Shown: positions 23,487 through 34,946, counted from the first letter of the stretch. The stretch: 64,000 nucleotides of DNA from Amorphophallus konjac (GCA_022559845.1 CM040121.1:514270566-514334565), one strand, 5' to 3'. Notes: a model not told the origin generated them from the letters alone. Translations and numbers: made by a program.

Positions 23487-25793
23487 TGATACGCTAGAAA
23501 CACACGTCGTTAATACGTCCCGCTACCAAATTAAAATATCTGGCCCACAAAATAAATAAATGGAATAGTTAAGTGATGAGACCGAGTCGAATCCACAGGG
23601 AGAAAAAGATTTAAAAGTTGAAAACCTTGTGTTTTTAAGATTTAAAAATCATGAGAATTGAATTGAAACCGCCTTAGGGTGTGGGAAGGATGTAAAGAAA
23701 GAGAAGTGGATGAAAGAACTATGAAAAGAAAATTATAATGAAACTAGGGTGACATTAGAATGAAAATAACTTTTAAACTGACAAGAATTAGAAGAAGTGA
23801 CAGAAGATAAAGTTAAAGATCAAAGGGTTAGGAATAACTTTTATGAAGAGTGTAGAGACAGAAAATGAGAGGAAGTAGGTTAAAATTGGAAAAACACGGA
23901 ACCTATGCGCGCAGATGAATAGTAAAAACGTTAAAGACAGAACTGTGGGAAAATTAAAATAACGTAAAAACAAAGAAGAATTGGAGGAAGTGGTAGAAGA
24001 ATAAAAGTTAGATCTATAAGAGAGGAACAATTTTCATGACGAACGCAGAATGAAAAGAGAACTGGAAGGGCTTCAAAATAGAGAAATGGCAGAAGGTATC
24101 AACTCGGATGAATAGTAACCTATCAGGACAGAACTTAGAAAAATATGTAATAACTTAAAAACGAAGAGGAATTAGAGAAAATAGTAAAAATTGAAAATGT
24201 GTAGAATTGAAATATGAATAACTTTGAAGAAGACGAGAAATTGAAAAAACGATTATAAAAATACGTAAATGACTATGAAAGGGCTAAAATCTTAAGAACT
24301 TGTAATAACCACCACTCAAAATTCCAAGACTTCTAATAATTTAAATGAATAATAAGATTGAAAGAAATTAAAATTTGAAGGGCCTCCTGTCCCCTCTCTC
24401 TCTCCTTGCTTCTTCAATAACACCAAATTAACTCTCACAAATTTCTCACAAGCTTTCACAAAAACAAATGACAACAATAGAACTTAAAAACGTATTACAA
24501 AGCTTATTATCCTCAAAACACATCCCAACCCATCCTTTTATAGGCTTTACACAAGCCTATGTCTCTTTGTGCATTGCTCTCTGCTTGCTCTGTTTGTGTG
24601 AACCCCGCGTGAAGTAGTGTGAAGGTTGAAGCTGCTATTTTGCCAACGAAGTCGGCCCGTGTGTGAAGCTGCATGTTCTTTGCTCTGCCGTCGGCTTTCT
24701 TCCTTCGTGTGGAACCCTTAACTGTGTGAATCCTTGAAGAATGCGGCTTGGCCGCATGTTGACCCGCCAACCCGTGTGCCTGCTGAAATCGCCAGCCGAC
24801 ATGAAGAGAGGCCGTGTGTGAAGCACTTTCACCATCCTCGTTTGAAGCCCGCTGAAGACATGTGAACCTCGTGGACCACCCTCCCCAAAGTCACGATGTG
24901 AAGCCCACAGCCGCTGTATGTGTGTACCGTCATGAAGAAACCTGCATGGCCCGCTGAAGTTACTTATTGAAGAGGCCACTGCCCATCGTGAAGGTGGCTT
25001 GAAGTGGCCCTTGCGCATTGAATGCAAAGGTCCCACCATGCATGAAGGAGCCTGCATATGAATTGCATGTTGACGTGGGCCTTTCATGTTGAAAAGGACA
25101 TGCACCCATGTGTGTTAAGAGTAATTAGACGTGTATAGAGAATAGATATATATATAATATGATTATGTTATGTGAGAGAAATTAAGGCTTCAACGTGGCT
25201 CTCATCCACTGCTGCATGCCTGTAATCATATATATATACATTAGATATCTATAGATATATTAGATATGTAGTGATATCTAATTATATTATATGTATTTAG
25301 ATATGAGTGATATCTAAATATATATAATATATATTAGATACATTAGATATGTATAGATAGTATATAATTATGTTATATGTTATATATATTATATATGTAT
25401 AGATATTAAGAATATATAAGTATATTATGAATATGAATACATATATCGATATATAGGTATATATATATTAAGAATATATTATATGAATATGTATATATTA
25501 TATATAAGTGAATATATATTATTTTTTACTTTTCTTTCTTTTTTCTTCTTTTTTTCTTTTGTTTTATTTGGACTAAGATTGGGCTTGGTCGGCATGGGCT
25601 TTGACTCATTCTTGAGCAGACTTGTGGAATTCCTGTAAATAACATATTTATTGCTCAAATGATAATAATTTCATCAAACTAAATATTTTGATCGAAAATT
25701 GATATTAAGTGTGATAAGTGCATAATTACTAAAATTAAAGCTCATAAAAAGTGTGTGTGTCGTAAGTTATCATCTAAAAATACACACTTATCA
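23487..25793 (-). repeat. Athila-like LTR copy c, 5' LTR of element 2
   Basis: About 2.31 kb, TGATACGCTAG... to ...ACACTTATCA. It has the same internal layout as copies a and b, including the AT-rich block (25140-25520), where the promoter of the minus-strand transcript would be expected. A 156-codon minus-strand ORF (24635-25105) lies just downstream of that block, colinear with the 150-codon ORF in copy a; copy b keeps only part of it. Confidence 0.9.
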
Positions 25794-27962
25794 AGTACCT
25801 AACATATGTCACAGTGTCTTCCAAAAATAACTGGTGAATCTAACATCACGGTCAGACACTATGGTACGAGACAACCCAAACTTGCACACCACATGAGTAA
25901 AGAATAGGCGGGCTACCCTCGAAGCATCCGAAGTTTTCGAGTAGGGAATAAAAAGGGCCATCTTCGAGAAGCGGTCAACAACCACATAGACTGAATCATG
26001 CTTCCTAGAGGTACGTGGCAATCCCAAAATAAAGTCCATGCTAACATCATGCCACGGAGCATCAGGCACGGGAAGAGGTGTATAAAGACCCGAGCTTTAC
26101 TTCTTCATCTTGGCCGTAGCACATGTACGGCACTGAGCCACAATATGAGCAACATCACGCTTCAAGCTCGGCCAATAAAATCTATGCTCAACAGCCTCGA
26201 TAGTCTTGTTCTGACCAAAGTGGCCGGCTAGACCTCCCGCATGTATCTCCCAGACTAAGAAGTCTCGAACCGAAGTTCGGGGAACACAAAGCCTACCTCC
26301 TCGAAAGAGGTAACCCTCCTGAAGCACATAATCATCAAGGTTTCTCGAGGGTCCGGCCTGGAGAGTGGTATAAATCTGACCGAAGTCAGGACAGTCAACA
26401 TAGGCCTCTCTCATCTTCTCTAACCCTATGACATCGGCACTCATGGTGGTAAGCAAACACACTCGCCGACTCAAGGCATCGGCCACCTTGTTCTCCACTC
26501 CAGCCTTATGTTTTAGCACAAATGTGAACTGCTGGAGATACTCAACCCAACGACTGTGACGCGTATTAAGCTTCTTTTGGGAATGGAGGTACCTCAAAGC
26601 CTTATGATCGGAGTATAAGACAAACTCCCGGTGTAATAGATAGTGCCTCCAATGCCTAAGAGCCTGAACAACTGCGTAGAATTCCTTATCCTAAGTGGAG
26701 TATCGCAATTTCGCGTCATTCAGCTTCTCGCTGAAATATGCGACCGGGTGGGTCTCCTGACTCAAGACTCCTCCAATCCCCACACCCGACGCATCACAAG
26801 AGACCTCAAACACCTTCGAAAAATCTGGCAATCGAAGGATTGGTGTTTGGGTCATGCGCTCCTTGATGTCCTTGAAGGCAGCAGCTGCGGCCTTCGTCCA
26901 CACAAATGTGTCTTTCCGGATATAATCTGTGATCGGGGCTGTGACGGAGCTAAATCTGCGGATGAAGCGACGATAGAATGTCGCAAGGCCATGGAAGCTG
27001 CGGACATCATGGACCGTACGGGGTTCCGGCCACTCAACAATAGTCTGGACCTTCTCCGGATCGGCGGAGACCCCAGTACTAGACACAATAAAACCCAAGA
27101 AGGTAAGCTGAGGTGTCATGAAGGCACACTTCTGTGGGTTCGTAAACAACTGCTCTCGCCTTAGGAGTAGACAGACATGCCGAAGGTGGTCTAAGTGGTC
27201 CCCCGTGGTGCGACTATAGATAAGGATATCATCGAAGTACATTACCACAAAGACTCCAATGAATGGTCGAAGGACCTGAGTCATGAGTCGCATGAAGGTG
27301 CTAGGGGCATTGGTCAACTCAAAGGGCATAACCAACCACTCATATAGACCATCCTTGGTCTTGAATGCGGTCTTCCACTCATCACCTGGCCTAATCCTCA
27401 CATGATGGTAGCCACTCTTAAGATCGATCTTCGAGAAGATAGTGGCACCTGCCATCATGTCTAGCATATCATCTAAGCGAGGAATAGGGAACCTGTACTT
27501 CACGGTGATTTTGTTGATGGCACGGCTATCAATGCACATTCTCCACGTGCCATCCTTCTTCGGGGCGAGTAATGCGAGAACAGCACATGGACTCATGTTG
27601 TCCCGAACAGACCCTCTCTGCATCAACTCATCGACCTGCCGTTTTAGCTCGGCATGTTCCGTGGGACTCATGCGATAATGAGGAAGATTGGGCAATGAGG
27701 AGCCCGGAATCAGGTCGATAGCGTGCTGAATATCCCGCATGGGTGGGAGTCCCTCGGGAAGCTCCTCGAGAAAGATATCAGCGACCTCCTGTAGAATAGG
27801 AATGACATCGAGTGGGAGTTCACCCTCGGACTTTGGCTCCACCTCTCGGACCGTAATAGCAAACACATGGCAGCCCCTACTAGCCTCCCGCTCCATTTCC
27901 CGGGAGCTAATCATCATCAATCTCCTAATCGAGGGCTCGCCTGGGCCAGATGTAACGGTCAT
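25794..27962 (-). pseudogene. pol: Chromovirus RT, RNase H and integrase, three in-frame stops
   Basis: RT lies at about 27000-27700 with [10 protein letters not shown]. RNase H runs across 26691 ([16 protein letters not shown] to VADALSRR). The integrase zinc domain (HAGGLAGHFG ... CRTCATAK) and the start of its core ([18 protein letters not shown]) follow. Stops in the same phase lie at 26691-26693, 26097-26099 and 25809-25811. No frameshift is needed anywhere. MPFELTNAP has Glu where the family has Gly, which fits a G-to-A change. The catalytic glutamate of integrase lies in the missing part, beyond the Athila insertion. Confidence 0.88.
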
Positions 27963-28142
27963 AGCCCGAGCTGGGGATGGGGTACTGGGCCCAGGGACGG
28001 AAGGCTCCGGAGTACTAGGGCCAGTAGGACCCCTAACTGATGGGCTCTTGGGCTGATGGGGGTGGAGAGTAATCCGTTGGCCAGCATGGTCGAAGTTACA
28101 GGTGTTCGACCGGCCATGGAGTGTGGCATCCCGATCAAATAA

Positions 28143-29474
28143 TCATGGCCTACCAAGAATAATGCTGCCCACCTCAATGGGGAGGACATCACACCAAATA
28201 TCGTCACGGTAGGCACGGAACTGCAGTGGGACCAGACACCGCAGCCTGATCGGAATGGAGGTGGAATCCACCCATGATACTCGATAGGGGCAAGGATGAT
28301 CCACGGGTGTAAGGCCAAGACTGGAGACAGTGCCCGTGGAGATTGCATTGATGCAACTCCCACTATCGATGATCACCTTACAAACTTGTTTGCCCAGCCT
28401 ACAGAATGTATGAAAGATAGTGATCCGTCGCCAGTCATCACTGGCATGTGGCTGGGTGAGAATACACCTGACGACCCCCAAGTGGGTATCGTCCAGATGC
28501 TGGGCATTCTGGCCATTACTTTCGGCCTCATAGTACTCATCAGCTAGCTCCGGATCTGCTTCATAGCTGACTAACTCGAGGCCCGTAGGGGTGGTATCCT
28601 TGACCTGTGTGTCCCCAATGACAAGAGACTGGCGGGTGGGATACTGGTTGGCAAAATGGCCAAACACATTGTAGCGATAACACTGCTGCCGTGATCCACT
28701 AGGCTCCCCAATCATGAGTCCTTTCCCTTTATCCTCCCGACGGATAGGAGGTGAAGGCAACAAAGGACGGGCATGAGGTGCGGGTGCCGGTGGACGGGAT
28801 GTGGGTGCCGTAAGATGTTGGGGACGAGGAAGGTCCCTCGGGGGTGGAGGGCGAGGCCTAGGAGCGAAAGGCTCGGGACGAGTGGGCTCCTGAGGTCGGG
28901 CCATGGGGGCCCTCGGATATGTGTCAGAAGAGCCACGGGGCTCGACACTACGAAGGGGAAAGGAGCCCAACCAATGGGGAGACTCGAACTCGGCCTCGAA
29001 TTGTTCCAATTCGAGAGCAACCTGATACGCTTGTTCCAAAGTGGTCGCATTGCGGCGAAAAAGTTCGTATTGATAGTTTGGCCGTAGACCTCTCCGAAAG
29101 CGTGATATGGTCATGGTGCTCTCTTCCGTAACTCCACATCGCAAATAATACTCATCAAACTCGGCGGTGTACTCGATCACGGATCGGTTCTCTTGGGAGA
29201 GACTTTGCCATTTGTCTATGAGACGTTGGCGGTATGAGGCAGGAAGGTACTTCTCCCTCAATTTCATTTTCATGTCATCCCAAGTGCCGATCGGGGGTTG
29301 ACGTCGCTGATTTAGCAGGCTCTCCACATTGGTCCAATAAGTTTGGGCATGCCCATGCAGCTTCATCTTCGCGTATCGAACTCTTCGTGGCCAACAAATG
29401 GAATATGGCACCGACAGTGGAATCCCCGTTGGGAGACACTCACCGTGATTTCCGGATCTGTGGGATGGGTGCAC
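28143..29474 (-). pseudogene. gag: Chromovirus gag and protease of element 3
   Basis: In phase with the downstream pol; a TGA at 28143-28145 is the only stop between them. The capsid domain runs from about 29400 to 29000 (AKMKLHGHAQTYW, YRQRLIDKWQSLSQENRSV). The zinc knuckle reads CYRYNVFGHFANQYP, having lost two cysteines to tyrosine. The protease core is VIIDSGSCINAIS (DSG active site). The N-terminal capsid residues before RVRYAKMKL do not look right, so the true 5' part is missing or diverged. Phase analysis shows gag, protease and pol were one polyprotein. Confidence 0.85.
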
Positions 29475-29529
29475 AGTAGAAGGTGGGACAGAGGGGAGGT
29501 GGGTGAAGCACCCTATAAACTAAGATGGG

Positions 29530-30110
29530 TTATGCCCATCGAAGGACATGCCAAGATCGAGAGATCTGAGAAACATAACTCACCTCGTCGGAGTCGCTAA
29601 ACCTTCCGCAAGAAAACCCACCTCGAAGTATTCCTACACTAAACCCCGTCGTCCACTGCTGTCGTCGGAGCTCGACCTCTCCCCTGTTATCTTTGATAGG
29701 CGATGTATGTGGGGTTTTCTTCTACTACAGGACAGGTTATCACCAGTCATTACATTTTGGGTTGGAGCTTTAAGATGAATGGAGAAGCCCGACCGCTTGA
29801 TCTCTCACGCCTCCCTCCGAGCGGAGCCAGGAGGAGGAGGAGCAAGCTCTTTATAGCTATGGTTTCTCTCGGAACTGTTATGTTCCTGGCTACTGTTGCC
29901 TCTAGTATTGTTATCTTCTACTTGAGGAGGAAGAAGTTCAAATAAATCCTTGAAGACTGGGAGGCGACGTATGCTTCTCATAGGTTTTCTTACAGGAAAC
30001 TGTACATGGATACCATGGGCTTCAGCGATAGACGACTCCTGGGTACGACAAGCTTCGGCAGGGTGTACAAGGGATTAATGGCCCGAAGCACAGGTCGCCG
30101 TGAAGAAAGG
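29530..30110 (+). pseudogene. L-type lectin receptor-like kinase fragment (pseudogene)
   Basis: Translated pieces follow the family order: end of the legume-lectin domain (KPRRPLLSSELDLSPVIFD, then after a phase change near 29695 MYVGFSSTTGQVITSHYILG), a transmembrane segment (LFIAMVSLGTVMFLATVASS, about 29848-29925) with a basic stop-transfer RRKKFK, the juxtamembrane segment (ILEDWEATYASHRFSY) and the kinase glycine loop (GTTSFGRVYKG, first Gly-x-Gly altered). Codons for VAVKK, holding the ATP-binding lysine, appear in another phase at about 30091-30106. A TAA interrupts at 29943-29945. The remaining kinase domain is absent and purine-rich DNA follows. Intact relatives are plasma-membrane receptors; this fragment cannot be functional. 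Confidence 0.85.
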
Positions 30111-31243
30111 GAGGGGGGGATTCACAGGGGCTCGCGGGCTTGGGAGAGGAAGGGAGGGGAAAGGGAGAAGAAGACACGGAGAGGAGGAAGACGAGAAGAA
30201 GAAGACGACGGAGAAGAGAGGGAGAGGGGGATGCTCAACGTTGGCGAAGAGCTGGTAGTTGCCTGCGCTTTTTTGTCTAACAAATAAGTCTATTTAAGAT
30301 TTAACAATTATGATATTTTTGTCAAATGAAGAGTGACTCATTTTTATTAATTTTAAAAATTAAATGCAAAATTGATATGTCATAATCTTTACGATAGAAT
30401 TTTTTTAAAAAAAAATATTTCCAAACGCCCCATTAATATCGTCGCCAGTGCCACATTTCAAATTTTCCAATTCACCTTTCACATCGTCGCCTGCGCCCTT
30501 GAGCGGGCATGTGAAAACGACGAACGATTCCGGACAAAAATGTCTTTTACACTGCAAGATTCGCACCCACACGGGAGAAACTGGCCCATGGTAATTTTTT
30601 GAGATTTCTATTCCACCTCTTATGATGTATTTGCTATCTTCTCTCCCGAATTAAACCCTCTCAACGCTGAAGTAGGTGAGATTTTGTGATTGTGTTTGGA
30701 AATAAATACGACAGAGATTCTAATTATTAAAATTTTTGATAAAATTTATTTTTTATCAAATGAACACGTCACTTTTCGACTCTGGTTTGAAGAAGATTTA
30801 ACGGAGAAGAAAGGACTCGAGCACAAAAGTGTCTGAATTTTTCAAATCTTCAGAATTATTCTTAGATCTGTTTCTCAGAATTTTAAATCATGAAAAATTC
30901 ACCCTGCGCATGATACGGAGGATGGATTTTGCGTGAAGACTCTGAGGACATCTCTGTTCCGAACGAAGTTTTAGTTAGACTTGCGATTTTACAAGATATT
31001 TTAATAATTAAAATCTCCCACCATCCTAACAAAACGCAACCTAAATCCACTCCCACTGGGTGGATATAATTTCTACGTGCGAGGATGATGATCCCGGGGC
31101 GAGACGTGTATGTAGTTGGATGTTCTATGGATAAATGACTGGGGACTTTATCAAACATCGAGATGCTTTTGCGACGAGTGAATGGCGTGCTGTTATTATA
31201 AATATGGTAATATATAACCACCACGTTAACCTCAAATCATCAA
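30111..31243. other. Intergenic stretch, nothing recognised
   Basis: Purine-rich repeats (30105-30235) follow the receptor-kinase fragment, then AT-rich DNA. Short ORFs on both strands show no domain. No TE termini were recognised. With the tRNA that follows, this is the best candidate for original host sequence in the window. Confidence 0.5.
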
Positions 31244-31316
31244 GCCCGTCTATCTCAGTAGGTAGAGCGCAAGGCTCTTAACCTTGTGGTCGTGGGTTCG
31301 AGCCCCACGGTGGGCG
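31244..31316 (+). tRNA. trnK-CUU: tRNA-Lys (anticodon CUU)
   Basis: 73 nt that fold as a tRNA. The acceptor is GCCCGTC/GGTGGGC with two G-U pairs and discriminator G. The anticodon arm is CAAGG-CTCTTAA-CCTTG with anticodon CTT, reading AAG. The T arm carries GGTTCGA. It should deliver lysine in cytosolic translation. The D stem reads TCTC...GAGC, so position 10 is T opposite C25, a mismatch where plant tRNA-Lys(CUU) normally has G10-C25, and the D loop reads AGTAGG. Only three T residues follow in the Pol III terminator position. It may be a slightly decayed copy. Confidence 0.9.
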
Positions 31317-31837
31317 CTTTCTAGATTTATTTTATCAAATATTTTTGGATATGGTTAATTAATGAGCTTATGGAGTACCCACGCAGCTGTCAGCGGTGGA
31401 AGTCCCGCGTTAGGAAAATCAGCGAAGGAGTTGAAGGGAAACACAGATAAGAAAATGTCTGTGGCACAAACCATTACAAAATGGATGCTCTTTCGGACCA
31501 AATTCTTCTAGAATATGTCATGGGCCGGATCATAAGGATTAAACTTCGGTTTTATGGTTCGTCAACGCCTAATATCCGGTAAGATTCTTAATGAGAAATT
31601 ATTTTAATTTTTTATGCTTATAATTAACTCAGTGGTTTACAACAATTTCAATTTCATATTAGAAGTTCTTGTTTAGAATTTATTGTTAAAAACGTTAGTT
31701 TACTCCTTGAGGTACGGACAATGAGACTGCATGTCTCTTTTTCAATTGGGCTTAGTGCACATAATAGGTAACTAGGTATTCACACCGACACACTTGGAAT
31801 CCAACTCTCATCGTATTTTGGCATGCACGTAGAGAAC

Positions 31838-32060
31838 ACCTACTCAGTGTCCGTCCTTTAGTTGAACTCTTATCTAGTCAAAATCCATTGATAAATCCCT
31901 CGATTGAAAACAAGACTGGCTATTGGATCAATGTAAGGATCTGAAAAGCACCTACTCAGTATCAGTAATTCAGTTGAACTCTTATCCAGTCAAAATCTAT
32001 TGATAAATCCCTCGTTTGGAAACAAGACCGACGATTAGGTCAACGTAAGGATCTAAAGCC
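31838..32060. repeat. Two-copy imperfect tandem repeat of about 110 bp
   Basis: Unit 1 starts acctactcagtgtccgt near 31838 and unit 2 acctactcagtatcagt near 31948. Both continue through gttgaactcttat, aaatccctcg and gtaaggatct. It lies inside the presumed copia LTR. Confidence 0.8.
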
Positions 32061-33191
32061 ATAATCAGGAAGAACAAAGCAGAAATAGAGAATTAAAAAT
32101 TTATTCATGCACGTGTTGATTGTACGGGAGTGATTTCCGACAACTAGCTACAAGTAGTGATCCGATCATTACCTCTGTGATACATGAATCGCAACGAAGC
32201 CGAAAGAGTACTCTCGTAGCGGCAACAAATCGCACAAGTGTCTAGTCTCTAGCGGTATCCACATGAGTTACGAACGTCAGAGTTCTCTCCACGAAGCTTA
32301 TCTTGAACGATCTCCATGAAGTTCTTCCTTCAGAGTCTCAACCCCTTGAAAGGGTGGAATGAAGATGAGGGAGGAGAGAGAGGCGACACAAAACCCTAGG
32401 AGGAGAGAGAGAGGGGGCGGCCCTATGAGAATCCTAGATACTTGGTTATCCAAGGTTCCCTCTGTACATCTATTTATAGACTCCCTTATTTTATCACAAA
32501 AACTCATAAATTTATAATTGCACAAATACCCCCATCATCTATAATCTTAATGTGTGTGACCCTCTAGGTCTAGTGTCAGTCTGATTTTAGACCTATTAAG
32601 TTTAATAACTTATTCTTAATTTTTTTGTATTAACACTTAACACAGAATTAATTATTTAATCATCTCATGACTTAAATAATTAAATTATCATCTCATGATT
32701 GATAATCATGTCATGATTATTCTTTCATTTGACTTTCAGATCATGGCAAGTACCAAGCAACGCTCCATGACCCCATAAGACAAAGGGGTCTATAAAATCA
32801 CTCTGAGACCTTTCCATCCACATTTACTATATCGTTATAGTCCTTCATTTGTACGCAATGTCCTTGGCCATAATTAAAGGTATAGCCATATGGTCAAACC
32901 CTTCTTATGGACCGATGAACTCCATAATCCAAGTCTCACTGGAAAACTTCCTTTTCAGTAGACTGTTTAACTTTTGCCAAAGATTGTTTCGAGTACTACT
33001 CATAGGGTATTATCTCTCAAGCTATATCTGAGAGTGAATGATCTATTGTTGTCACTCAATTATCTTTATATGCATTCTGTTGTATCCGAATACCTGAGCG
33101 TCCAGAACTTGTGACTAAAGTCTCCTTGTCAAGAATCAAAACACATGAATCCTCATGCAAAGTATCATTGGTGACTCATATCTACGGACCA

Positions 33192-33196
33192 ATTGT
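33192..33196. other. Target-site duplication attgt, left copy
   Basis: attgt precedes the 5' LTR of the Sirevirus-like element and recurs at 42893-42897 directly after the 3' LTR, confirming its ends. Confidence 0.9.
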
Positions 33197-33388
33197 CGTT
33201 GTGCCTCTTAGGCACAAGCATATGCTATGTTGTTTTGATGATAGCAACACAGTGAGAGTATCACATGTGCATTCATAACAGTGAGTCAGTATAGATGCAT
33301 TGCATTCTGTCAGTTAGCTTCAGTTCAATATCTGCTTTATGCATACATTGCATCAGTGCACTTAGATGGGTCGACCCCCCAGATTCGC

Positions 33389-34778
33389 ATGTCTATACAT
33401 CGTGCTTTCTGAACTGTGTACAGTCAGTGCATCAAGTCTACACAATGCACACACACACAAGTCTGCACACTCAATGTCTATACATTATCTTGTGTTGTGT
33501 TTGTGCATCGTTTAGAACAAAGTCTATACATTCATGCATTGTTCATAAAGTCTGTACATCGGACTGTTCATGCACTCAGCCCAAGTCTATACATCGTTCG
33601 TCTCATGCATTATCTTAGGCTAAAGTCTATACAGACTTCAGCGTCTCATTTAGCGTCTAAGGCAATGTCTATGCACTAGACTTAAAGTCTGCACATTGTT
33701 CTCCGTCTTACTTTGCGTCTATGGCATAGTCTATACAGTGCATGTCACATAACTAGCAAGTCCATACATTGCATTGCATTGGCTAAGTGTGTGCATCGTC
33801 CGTCTCATTGGAAGTCTATACATTGGAAGTATGTACATCGGACTGTTCATGCATTAACATTCAAAGTCCATACATTGGACTGTAGCATGCACGAAGCTAA
33901 GTCCATACATTGGACTGTAGCATGCATCAGTGAAGTCTGTACAGCGTCATGCATTGTTCTTCAAGTCCATACACTGCATTGTTGCTTGCTCGAGGTGAAG
34001 TCTATACATCCGTCAGTGAACTTCGAAGTCTATACACTGGGATCTTTACCTACGCTCAGTTCCACCAAGTCTGTACATTGGGCTCTCACTCAAAGTCTGT
34101 ACAGCGCCATGTTCATATGATTTGGCCAAGTCTATACATCACCACTGTAGCATGCATTTCTTCAAGTCTGTACAGCGCCATGTTCACTTGCTTTAAAGTC
34201 TATACATCCTTTTACTGTGCAAGTCTATACATCGCTCCATTGGCTTGAAGTCTATACATTGGCTTTCCTTGCACGAGCTCAAGTCAATACATCTTGAAGT
34301 CTATATATTCGTTGCCTTGCATTGCATCAAGTTTGTACAGCCCTTTAATTGGCAAGTCCACACATTGCTCAGTTGTTCATCAAGTCTATACAGCCTGTGT
34401 GCTTCTTTCACAAAGTCTAGACATTGGTTCATGCATTGCATACAAAGTATGTACAACGTCCACATAGTTTGCATTCACGAAGTCTGCACATGCATCTCTT
34501 CTTTACTAAGTCTATACAGTATGTGTGCTTCATGCATTTGTGCATCGTTCACTCTAAGTATATACATTGGTCCATACATTACAAAGTCTGCATAGTGAAT
34601 ATGAAGTCTGTACATGCTTCAAGTGGCAAGTATGCACATTGTTCAGAACGCCAAGTCCATACAGTCATTGTGCATACTTCATCTTGTGCATCACTGCACA
34701 CACTGCAAAGTCTATACATTATCTTCGCATTATCAAGTCTATACATTGCTTGATGCATCGAACGAAGTCTATACAATG
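33389..34778 (+). repeat. Array of about 46 spaced copies of an AAGTCTATACAT motif (5' LTR)
   Basis: I counted about 46 near-copies of a 12-15 base motif (consensus AAGTCTATACATTG, common variants AAGTCTGTACAGCG and AAGTCCATACATTG), spaced about 30 bases on average with unrelated spacers. All are in direct orientation. Spacers often carry CATGCA. The array ends about 170 bases before the TATA box. The 3' LTR has the same array. Confidence 0.95.
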
Positions 34779-34946
34779 TGTCGACATTAAACTGATAATT
34801 CTCTGTCTGACAGGCTCTGTTCGTGAAGCTTAATGAAGGGGCACGTGATCCTAGGTTGGAAGGGCTGACAGGATGACACGTGGCCAAAACACTTGGGCGG
34901 GAAATGTGGAAGACACGCGCCCAGTGCTGCTCCTGCTGTGACTGCT

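Larger units (their letters stand above)
13376..25793 (-). mobile_element. Athila-like Ty3/gypsy element 2, structurally complete but inactivated
   Basis: Minus strand order: 5' LTR 23487-25793, PBS 23465-23482, leader, gag, protease, RT-RNase H, integrase, 3' noncoding region, polypurine tract, 3' LTR 13376-15697. Total is about 12.4 kb, usual for the Athila group. It has several in-frame stops, one frameshift and a catalytic-residue change in integrase. Its right end cuts the integrase of a chromovirus at 25794. There is no flanking target duplication on its left because it continues into a shared-LTR array. Confidence 0.88.
25794..29480 (-). mobile_element. Chromovirus-type Ty3/gypsy element 3, truncated at both visible ends
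   Basis: Minus-strand gag-protease-RT-RNase H-integrase in one phase. The RT and integrase sequences resemble the CRM/Galadriel/Reina group of chromoviruses (for example [20 protein letters not shown] and [11 protein letters not shown]); I cannot pick one clade by eye. The integrase is cut at 25794 by the Athila array. No LTR or PBS is seen at the right, where the sequence gives way to a receptor-kinase fragment around 29480-29530. Confidence 0.85.
31650..33196 (-). repeat. Left part of the copia element 4 3' LTR
   Basis: Continuous across the Sirevirus-like insertion with 42893-about 43345. A minus-strand TATA box (tatttata on the plus strand, 32471-32478) marks a likely promoter. It contains an imperfect tandem duplication at 31838-32060. 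The outer edge was not found, so the left boundary is approximate. Confidence 0.6.

Noticed and set aside
26643..29600. Plus-strand ORFs of 70-173 codons opposite chromovirus gag-pol
   Set aside because: Antisense shadows of the minus-strand polyprotein.
30006..30287. Possible intact kinase domain downstream of the lectin receptor fragment
   Set aside because: Only the glycine loop and a shifted VAVKK remain; the rest is purine-rich repeat, and a stop and phase changes precede it.
33389..34778. CRISPR-like look: short repeats with unique spacers
   Set aside because: Repeats are only 12-15 bases and variable, the array is duplicated in both LTRs of a plant retrotransposon, and no cas genes are present.
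33295..34833. Several overlapping plus-strand ORFs rich in KSIH/SLYI-type peptides (and their twins at 40422-41954)
   Set aside because: They are translations of the AAGTCTATACAT array in an LTR; no domain, and the repeats explain the peptide pattern.
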